Origin: Sulfurospirillaceae bacterium
GTDB lineage: Bacteria; Campylobacterota; Campylobacteria; Campylobacterales; Sulfurospirillaceae
DNA: 10,946 bases
NCBI GenBank assembly: GCA_028705785.1
Contig: JAQWCT010000068.1
Span: 1 to 10,946, forward strand
Reading direction: 5' to 3'
Below, in pieces: positions 6,082 through 10,946 of this stretch. The stretch's first letter is position 1; the number at the start of each line of letters is the position of its first letter. Both the position numbers and the translations under genes were made by a program. The notes below the pieces were generated by a model. The model saw only the letters and a program-made list of their open reading frames with translations. It had not been told where the DNA came from and ran no database searches.

Positions 6082-6983
6082 ACGAGTGACTTTAATCTAA
6101 AAGTGTAACTCAGTGCATCCGCATGACATACATCCACACATCTCCCACATAGGGTACAATCTCCACTCATAACAACCTCTTTTTTAATGCCTAATTCTTC
6201 TCTTTGTTTGTCGTATTTGGATTTTGTAATTTCTAAAACTTGATTTTCAAAACAGACATCATGACACACCATACAGTGGTCACAGTTGTCATTCCACTCT
6301 ATCTTAGTGGCACTGATTTGCCCAATAAAACCATAAGTTGTTCCAATAGGGCAAAGGTATTTGCACCATGCACGGCGGGCAAAAAAGACTTCGACTAAAA
6401 AGACAGCGAGTACCCAAACAAGAGCGACACTCCAGCCATATGCGACAAAACGACTTAGAATTCCTACGACATTGATAAGTTCAAAAACTAAATAGCCACT
6501 GGTAAAGGAAAGAATTAAAAAGATTGCCCAAAAGATATAGCGCACACGATTGTCAAAGGAGCGCTCCTTGATAATTTTTTTATCTACCAAAGTGTTGTGT
6601 AGCTTTTCACCTATTTCGCTTAAAAGTCCATACGGGCATACCCATGAGCAGTAAGTTCTACCACCAATAAGAAGATATACCAAGATGATACTTACTGTAC
6701 CTATTACCATATTGATAGGCATATGGTAAGTGGCGAGATAAACTTCAAGTGTTGCGAAAACATCAATAAGGTGAAACCCTAAAAATCGTGACCCACTAAG
6801 GGTTCCCTCTAATATTTGGATATCAATAGCAAAAGATAAAAAGAAAAGAAGATGAATCGATATAATCACAATCCATCGTTTTGCTCGCATACTAAGTTTC
6901 TTTTTTCCATCAGCTGTTTCATCAAAAAAAGTCGATAAAAATGAGGTTTTAGCGATAGTGCGTCGTTCATGATACTTACTCAC
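6078..6983 (-). CDS. nosH: NosH, membrane polyferredoxin (NapH-type quinol dehydrogenase subunit)
   Basis: A 301-residue membrane protein from the GTG start giving (M)SKYHERRTIAKTS. An ATG start 30 codons upstream lies inside nosC2; the GTG has AAGGA exactly 6 bases ahead and fits the NapH/NosH N-terminus. About four to five membrane segments are followed by a cytoplasmic ferredoxin domain. Two CxxxCP motifs sit on membrane loops (Cys112/Cys116 and Cys207/Cys211), the NapH hallmark. Two [4Fe-4S] sites follow at Cys234/237/240/244 and Cys276/279/282/286. With NosG it is thought to oxidise menaquinol and send electrons to NosC1/NosC2 and NosZ, replacing NosR, which is absent. No FMN-binding domain is present. 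Stop and nosF start overlap. Confidence 0.93.
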   Translation of the reverse strand: MSKYHERRTIAKTSFLSTFFDETADGKKKLSMRAKRWIVIISIHLLFFLSFAIDIQILEGTLSGSRFLGFHLIDVFATLEVYLATYHMPINMVIGTVSIILVYLLIGGRTYCSWVCPYGLLSEIGEKLHNTLVDKKIIKERSFDNRVRYIFWAIFLILSFTSGYLVFELINVVGILSRFVAYGWSVALVWVLAVFLVEVFFARRAWCKYLCPIGTTYGFIGQISATKIEWNDNCDHCMVCHDVCFENQVLEITKSKYDKQREELGIKKEVVMSGDCTLCGRCVDVCHADALSYTFRLKSLV

Positions 6984-6989
6984 ATTGCA

Positions 6990-6994
6990 TCCTT
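6990..6994 (-). promoter_or_regulatory. ribosome binding site deciding the GTG start of nosH
   Basis: Minus-strand AAGGA, 6 bases before the GTG at 6983-6981 and overlapping the TAA stop of nosC2. No comparable site precedes the upstream in-frame ATG at 7073. The arrangement supports the 301-residue form and coupling of nosH to nosC2 translation. Confidence 0.7.
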
Positions 6995-7476
6995 TATTTT
7001 TCCAACGCTTCGAAGCGTGCTTTAAACTCGCTAATTTCTTGTGAAAGTTCTTTAAAATCTGCCTCAGTAACATTCATAATAGCACCTTTCATGATAGCAT
7101 TTTCTCTTCTACCACTTTTAAATTCAACTAATTTTGTGTAGATAGATTCAGCACTCTGTCCGTACAAAGGAAGACCAACGATACCCTCACCACCAGCGCC
7201 ATGACATGAGGCACATTTCTTTTTATAATTGTCACTGACCTTAAAGGCGACTGCATTGCCTGCTTTATCTTTAAGTGCTTTAAGCTTTTCATTTTCAATA
7301 TCTCTATCACTTTTTTGCTCAAGGGGCGTAGCTTTGGAGTCTGTTTTTTGGATATTAGCAACATTTTCTGTTATCTTCCCTGCTTCTCCACCTTGAAATG
7401 CTCTGCCTTTACTTGCGGTATATCCCATCAATCCAATGATAAGTACAGTGATAAATCCTACGATAATATTTTTCAT
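6994..7476 (-). CDS. nosC2: NosC2, monohaem cytochrome c
   Basis: A 160-residue periplasmic cytochrome. Residues 4-20 (IIVGFITVLIIGLMGYT) form a signal or membrane anchor, followed by a charged linker and a haem domain with CASCH at 88-92. The distal Met ligand is probably Met129 or Met134 (NAIMKGAIMNVT). The C-terminal helix (EADFKELSQEISEF) closes the class I cytochrome c fold. It carries electrons from the NosGH dehydrogenase to NosZ, paired with NosC1, with which it shares the haem-domain pattern (CxxCH, GIVG/GIIG, FKSG/YKSG, NAIMK/NILMK). The ATG overlaps the nosC1 stop in an ATGA junction. Separate roles for the two cytochromes cannot be read from sequence. Confidence 0.92.
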   Translation of the reverse strand: MKNIIVGFITVLIIGLMGYTASKGRAFQGGEAGKITENVANIQKTDSKATPLEQKSDRDIENEKLKALKDKAGNAVAFKVSDNYKKKCASCHGAGGEGIVGLPLYGQSAESIYTKLVEFKSGRRENAIMKGAIMNVTEADFKELSQEISEFKARFEALEK

Positions 7477-8045
7477 TTTTGTTTCTCTCTTAATGCTTTA
7501 ATTTTTTGGTTAAAGACGAAGATTTCGTCTGCGATATCTTTGATTTCTTTATCTTTCATTTGCGTTACAAGCTCTTTCATCAAAATGTTATCTTTTTCTC
7601 CACTTTTGTATTTCATAATCGTTCCGTAAATAAATGAAGCATCTTTGCTCATCAATGAAGGCCCGATGATACCATTGGCATAGTCATCATGACATGCGGA
7701 ACATTTGAGGATAAAGTTTTTACTGAGCTTACTCACTAACATACTTATTTCTACATGCTCATAAGGGCTGCGTACACGCATAATGGCATCAACAGGCGTA
7801 TAGGTTTTGTCTTCTTTTTGAGACATATTTTTATCAGCGTTATTGTAGTCATAGTAAAAGACTTTGCTTTCATTTGCATCTTTCGCTTTGACTTGCACTT
7901 TTTCTTCTTTAAAGTTATCGTTTTGCACCACTTCTATTTTTCCTGTTTTTAAAGGTGAAGAAGTGTTTGTCTCTTTTTTGGTTTCTTTATCAGAACATCC
8001 TAGAAAAAGAAAAATAAAGCTTAGGAAAAGAACGATTTTCTTCAT
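7473..8045 (-). CDS. nosC1: NosC1, monohaem cytochrome c lipoprotein
   Basis: A 190-residue protein starting MKKIVLFLSFIFLFLGC, with a lipobox cysteine at 17, so probably tethered to the membrane by lipid, unlike NosC2. A long, low-complexity polar linker rich in Lys and Glu (about 18-85) leads to a class I cytochrome c domain with CSACH at 115-119. Likely distal Met ligands are Met156 (NILMKE) or Met163. Electron carrier between menaquinol-oxidising NosGH and nitrous oxide reductase. The start is preceded by AAGGAG and overlaps the nosG stop in an ATGA junction. Order and pairing match the Wolinella-type nosG-C1-C2-H block, which is the basis for the symbol. Confidence 0.92.
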   Translation of the reverse strand: MKKIVLFLSFIFLFLGCSDKETKKETNTSSPLKTGKIEVVQNDNFKEEKVQVKAKDANESKVFYYDYNNADKNMSQKEDKTYTPVDAIMRVRSPYEHVEISMLVSKLSKNFILKCSACHDDYANGIIGPSLMSKDASFIYGTIMKYKSGEKDNILMKELVTQMKDKEIKDIADEIFVFNQKIKALREKQK

Positions 8046-8779
8046 GATTGTGCTCCTTCTTTATAAAAGTCTTCATAGCGCATTCTAGGTTTTACAACGA
8101 TGGCTGGTTCAAGAGCAGGGCAAAGCTCTTCACAAACACCACATCCTACGCAACCATTCTTGACTTGTGGACGAGTAATACCCATGGGTGTAACAATCAT
8201 CTCAATAGCACTCAGTGGATTAGGGAGAGGGCACATATCGGCGCAAATCGTACAAGGTTTTCCCTCAAATGTGGAGAGTTTTTTTAAGACATTTTCTTCA
8301 AGCTCTCTGGTATGCGGATGTGAGTAGATGCGTTGTATCTGCTCTTTGGGGACAGGTGTTCTCGTAACGGCAAGACATGATTTTGGAAATTCAAGTACAG
8401 CAATGCCCATTTTGACATCTTCAGGTTTTTCAGTATCGTGATCAAGCGCTCCCGTGGGACAAGCGAGGACACAAGGAACTGCGCCACACAGGTAACATCC
8501 TCTTTTTCTTGCGTCAATATAAGGGGTTCCCATACCATAACCCTTAGCAAAATCAGCAAGGTGGATGGAATGATAAGGACATACTTGTAAGCACTGACCA
8601 CATTTAATGCACAGCGCTAAAAATCGATCCTCTTCCACAGCTCCTGGAGGTCGTAATCGTTTCTCATCTGCTTTAAGATAGGGTGCACTGACAACGCCTC
8701 CTGCTAAAACCAATCCTAATACACCAAGCGTGGAGTATTGGATAAAATCTCTGCGTTCTTTCTTTACATGTAATGCCAT
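8042..8779 (-). CDS. nosG: NosG, periplasmic four-cluster ferredoxin (NapG-type)
   Basis: A 245-residue iron-sulfur protein with a twin-arginine signal (ERRDFIQYSTLGVLGLVLAG, 8-27), so it is exported folded. Four cysteine groups for [4Fe-4S] clusters are visible: Cys57/60/63/67, Cys95/98/103/107, Cys176/179/183 with a remote fourth ligand (perhaps Cys135), and Cys210/213/216/220. This matches NapG. It works on the periplasmic face with membrane NosH to pass electrons from menaquinol to NosC1/NosC2. The ATG is preceded by AGGTGGA, which overlaps the nosD stop. Codons 3-6 contain a copy of the TTACATGTAA palindrome also found in front of nosB. Confidence 0.94.
   Translation of the reverse strand: MALHVKKERRDFIQYSTLGVLGLVLAGGVVSAPYLKADEKRLRPPGAVEEDRFLALCIKCGQCLQVCPYHSIHLADFAKGYGMGTPYIDARKRGCYLCGAVPCVLACPTGALDHDTEKPEDVKMGIAVLEFPKSCLAVTRTPVPKEQIQRIYSHPHTRELEENVLKKLSTFEGKPCTICADMCPLPNPLSAIEMIVTPMGITRPQVKNGCVGCGVCEELCPALEPAIVVKPRMRYEDFYKEGAQS
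8764..8773. repeat. third TTACATGTAA palindrome, inside nosG codons 3-6
   Basis: An exact copy of the palindrome found in pair before nosB, located 6 bases inside the nosG start codon. It could be an internal regulatory site or chance coding use (Leu-His-Val). A fourth exact copy is at 775-784. Confidence 0.35.
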
Positions 8780-8787
8780 TGTTCCAC

Positions 8788-10101
8788 CTAATTATTGATA
8801 AATTTTGGTTCTTTATCTTCTAACAAAAAGAGAGGCTCAGAAAAAGGAGCCAGTTTTGAGAGAAAATTAAGAAGCGAGATTACGGGTGAACCGTAAAAAA
8901 ACTTGACTGAGGGATTGTAAGTCCACAGCTTGTCAGCATATTGATAAACCTTATAGGCATTATCGCCTACACCATCGTTATTTTTGTCAAATCCTTCATA
9001 GTTGTCCCAGTAGTTTCGTGCAAATTCATTATTAAAATCCTTTTCACTTCGTGAGTCATTGACCACATCTTCGATATTGCCTAAGATGACATTGTCGGTT
9101 ACAATACTATTTTCACACAATGAGTGAAAGTGCATCGCTTCAGCGTTGTATAAAATCTTATTGTTTCGAATAAAGTTGTTCGTATCTGGTTCAAAAGGCG
9201 ATCTATCGATGTACATTCCTTGCGCATTGTAGATAAAAGTGTTGTTTTCTATCGTAAAATTGCTAGCATCTTTGAGTCCAATGCCAAGTCCTGCCGCTCC
9301 GATAGAACTTTTGACGATGTTCCCTGTGGCTATCGTGTCATTAGAATACATAAAAAAGATACCCACTGAGTTGTATCGATATTCATTGTTATGGACAAAA
9401 TTTTTACCTGCATACATAAAGTGCAAAGAGTACCGTCCATATTCTCCCAAGTTTTCTTCTATTGTATTGCCATGAGAATACCACACCACCATATCTCTTG
9501 ATTTATAGAGATGATTTTTTTTGACGAGGTTGTCGTTGCTATACCAAAGTCGAATGCCATCCCCTCTTAGCCCCAATGCAAAATCTTTGGAAGAGATGTA
9601 ATTGTCTGTAATTAAAGAGTTATTTAAAATTTCTGCATTGATACCAAGCAGTGAATTGGTAATTTTACAATGGCTTATCTCACACTGAGAAATCGCTCCT
9701 GTACTAGTATCTCCACCTATGGTGATACCTGCATCAAGTAAGTCAGAGCGGTCACCACTGTTGGTAATAGTGAGATTTTTAAGTGTTACATAAGAGCTTT
9801 TCACCGTTATAACACTTCCTGCATCCAACCCATCAAGTATAACACCCTCCTCAACACCGATGATGCTTATAGGTTTTGTGATAACAATATTACCCTCATA
9901 AACACCTGCATTGAGCTTAATGATAGAGCCTTCTTTGGCATTGTCAATCACATCTTGAATAGGACTTCGTCTTGTTTCTTTGGAAGTTCCAATATGTTCT
10001 ACTTGCGTTAGCGTATCGTATTTAAAATCATCTGCTCCATAGGAGAGCGTGATGGTTAATATGCACACAACAAAGAGAGTTTTCATAGGATTAGTGTGCA
10101 T
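8788..10101 (-). CDS. nosD: NosD, periplasmic beta-helix component of the NosDFY complex
   Basis: A 437-residue protein with a signal peptide ending near SYGADD (20-25). Residues about 60-350 are a right-handed parallel beta helix of repeated N-rich turns (for example NTFIYNAQGMYIDR, NKILYNAEAMHFHS), the carbohydrate-binding/sugar-hydrolase (CASH) repeat type. The NosD end signature NYWDNYEGFDKNNDGVGD covers 363-380. A hydrophobic tail (404-427) may contact the membrane partner. NosD binds NosY and takes part in supplying copper/sulfur to the CuZ site of NosZ. I kept the first ATG, which has AAAGAGAG just ahead and overlaps nosB by 11 bases; the ATG five codons later (10086) would also give a good signal peptide but has no clear ribosome site. 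Confidence 0.94.
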   Translation of the reverse strand: MHTNPMKTLFVVCILTITLSYGADDFKYDTLTQVEHIGTSKETRRSPIQDVIDNAKEGSIIKLNAGVYEGNIVITKPISIIGVEEGVILDGLDAGSVITVKSSYVTLKNLTITNSGDRSDLLDAGITIGGDTSTGAISQCEISHCKITNSLLGINAEILNNSLITDNYISSKDFALGLRGDGIRLWYSNDNLVKKNHLYKSRDMVVWYSHGNTIEENLGEYGRYSLHFMYAGKNFVHNNEYRYNSVGIFFMYSNDTIATGNIVKSSIGAAGLGIGLKDASNFTIENNTFIYNAQGMYIDRSPFEPDTNNFIRNNKILYNAEAMHFHSLCENSIVTDNVILGNIEDVVNDSRSEKDFNNEFARNYWDNYEGFDKNNDGVGDNAYKVYQYADKLWTYNPSVKFFYGSPVISLLNFLSKLAPFSEPLFLLEDKEPKFINN

Positions 10102-10876
10102 GACTCTCTTTAAGTGCCTTACTTTTTGCCAAAACAGCCAATAAGGACAAGAGACAAATAACGACTAAAAGATAAAAACCAATCGTAGGATAAGAGTGTG
10201 TCGTAAACTGAGCTACTTTGCCATCTCCAAAAACAGTTGGCATAAAGGGTTTGATTTTAAAAGCCCCCCAATCATGCAAATTATGTCCAAACCAATAGAG
10301 CCAATAAGAATAATCTAAGATAAATAACAAAGGCAGAGCCACAGGAATGAGCATTAAAAAGCTCCAAATTTTATGATTATACGCTATAAAATAAACCATG
10401 ATAAGGCTCAAAGCTAGAAGTGCATAAATACCTATTTCTCGCTCTAAAATTCCCCCTCTCCACATTGGGTCCATACCAATGTAGTGGTTGATAGTGTTCA
10501 TTTCATGGACTTCTCCACTAAATCCATCAAAGTGAAAGAAAACGGGAATGCCCTCTGGAAATGCCTCTTTCGGATAATTTGGGGCTTCAAGTGAACATGT
10601 CCAAAGTGGCATTGAAGCAACACCTATCTCAGAAGAACTCTCAATCATTTTTTCTAAATTATTATGGGCTTCTTTAGGTGTTGTGGTACTTTTATATCTG
10701 CCTTGGTTATAGATATTCCATATCGTTGAAGTTAAAGATGAAACTTCTATTTTTTTACCATCATTTATCATGTTCAGCGTGCCGTGAAAACCAATCATTG
10801 GAACCGTAAAAGCAATGGTTAAAACAACCAAAGCAAGTCCTGCAAAGATTTTCGATTTTAAAAAACTTGGGTGCAT
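10091..10876 (-). CDS. nosB: NosB, membrane protein of clade II nos clusters
   Basis: A 261-residue membrane protein with a segment near the N-terminus (about 11-30), a long loop (31-147), two closely spaced segments (about 148-166 and 169-190), a second loop (191-230) and a C-terminal segment (about 231-250). The loops hold motifs rich in His, Met and aromatic residues: INHYIGMDPM (129-138), YWLYWFGHNLHDWGAFKIKP (191-210), and QFTTHSYP (223-230). These are plausible interaction or metal sites, but I know of no established biochemical function; NosB is recognised mainly as a marker of clade II (atypical) nosZ operons and normally follows nosZ directly. AGGAGA lies 5 bases before the ATG. It overlaps nosD by 11 bases. 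nosZ should lie just off the right edge. Confidence 0.88.
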   Translation of the reverse strand: MHPSFLKSKIFAGLALVVLTIAFTVPMIGFHGTLNMINDGKKIEVSSLTSTIWNIYNQGRYKSTTTPKEAHNNLEKMIESSSEIGVASMPLWTCSLEAPNYPKEAFPEGIPVFFHFDGFSGEVHEMNTINHYIGMDPMWRGGILEREIGIYALLALSLIMVYFIAYNHKIWSFLMLIPVALPLLFILDYSYWLYWFGHNLHDWGAFKIKPFMPTVFGDGKVAQFTTHSYPTIGFYLLVVICLLSLLAVLAKSKALKESHAH

Positions 10877-10893
10877 TTTGTCTCCTGTTATAA

Positions 10894-10929
10894 CTTTACA
10901 TGTAAGCTTTGTATAGTTTACATGTAAAG
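10894..10929. promoter_or_regulatory. paired TTACATGTAA palindromes upstream of nosB
   Basis: Two exact copies of the 10-base palindrome TTACATGTAA lie at 10896-10905 and 10918-10927, centres 22 bases apart (about two helical turns, the same DNA face). With flanks they form 12-base perfect inverted arms (10894-10905 and 10918-10929) around a 12-base spacer. They could be twin operators for a dimeric regulator or, in RNA, a hairpin between nosZ and nosB tuning mRNA stability. In the spacer, minus-strand TATACA (10915-10910) could be a -10 box, placing a transcript start roughly 25 bases before nosB. There is no U-run after the arms, so a classical terminator is unlikely. The regulator is unknown; Wolinella uses Crp/Fnr-family Nss proteins for nos genes. 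Confidence 0.4.
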
Positions 10930-10946
10930 CTATGGTATTTGAATTT

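Noticed and set aside
6261..6275. CxxCH-like haem motif (CMVCH) in nosH
   Set aside because: The cysteines belong to the CxxCxxCxxxC [4Fe-4S] ligand set of a cytoplasmic ferredoxin domain; the His is incidental and cytoplasmic haem c attachment is not expected.
6984..7073. 30-codon N-terminal extension of nosH from an upstream ATG
   Set aside because: It lies wholly inside the conserved 3' part of nosC2 in another frame, has no ribosome site, and the GTG at 6983 has an ideally spaced AAGGA.
10894..10929. Rho-independent terminator between nosZ and nosB
   Set aside because: The inverted arms are AT-rich, the spacer is as long as an arm, and no T-run follows on the minus strand; it is better described as operator-like or an mRNA hairpin.
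10931..10946. 3' end of nosZ at the right edge
   Set aside because: Too few bases to identify; an open frame crosses the edge but no NosZ motif can be recognised, so nosZ is only expected from context.
1..10946. CRISPR arrays, tRNA or rRNA genes, insertion sequences
   Set aside because: No regularly spaced repeats, no tRNA or rRNA-like segments and no transposase-like frames were seen; the window is almost fully covered by overlapping protein genes.

Overview
The window is AT-rich and reads entirely on the minus strand. It carries most of a clade II ('atypical', cytochrome-c type) nitrous oxide reductase (nos) maturation and electron-transfer operon. The order nosB-nosD-nosG-nosC1-nosC2-nosH-nosF-(nosL genes)-nosY, without nosR or nosX, is the arrangement known from Campylobacterota such as Wolinella succinogenes. 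Gene content, base composition and tight 4-bp overlaps all fit a free-living or host-associated Campylobacterota (Sulfurospirillum/Sulfurimonas/Wolinella-like); the genus cannot be fixed from the sequence alone. The catalytic gene nosZ is not in the window and is expected just beyond the right edge, upstream of nosB.

Layout in transcription order (right to left). At 10894-10929, ahead of nosB, lie two copies of a 10-bp palindrome. nosB (10091-10876) and nosD (8788-10101) follow. Next come the electron-transfer genes nosG (8042-8779), nosC1 (7473-8045), nosC2 (6994-7476) and nosH (6078-6983). NosF (5443-6081) and NosY (3677-4504), with NosD, form the NosDFY ABC transporter. Two short NosL-type genes sit between nosF and nosY (5016-5456 and 4506-5012). 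Three more NosL-like genes follow nosY (3196-3666, 2396-3136, 1445-2392). The left end holds a 58-residue small membrane protein (1272-1448), a MacB/FtsX-type ABC permease (110-1279) and the first codons of its ATPase (1-113).

How they work together (family knowledge plus inference): NosH and NosG, relatives of NapH and NapG, take electrons from menaquinol. They pass them to the monohaem cytochromes NosC1 and NosC2 and on to the cytochrome c domain of NosZ. NosL proteins bring Cu(I) in the periplasm to the NosD-NosF-NosY machine, which builds the copper-sulfur CuZ site.

The least ordinary part is the left half. Five NosL-family proteins are encoded in about 4 kb. They vary in membrane anchoring, copper-motif integrity and domain make-up: one has lost two of the three motif residues, one has lost the first Cys and the lipobox, and two carry what looks like a haem-less cytochrome-c-like segment. 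They are followed, by translational coupling, by a small membrane protein and a second ABC transporter with no assigned role in nitrous oxide respiration.
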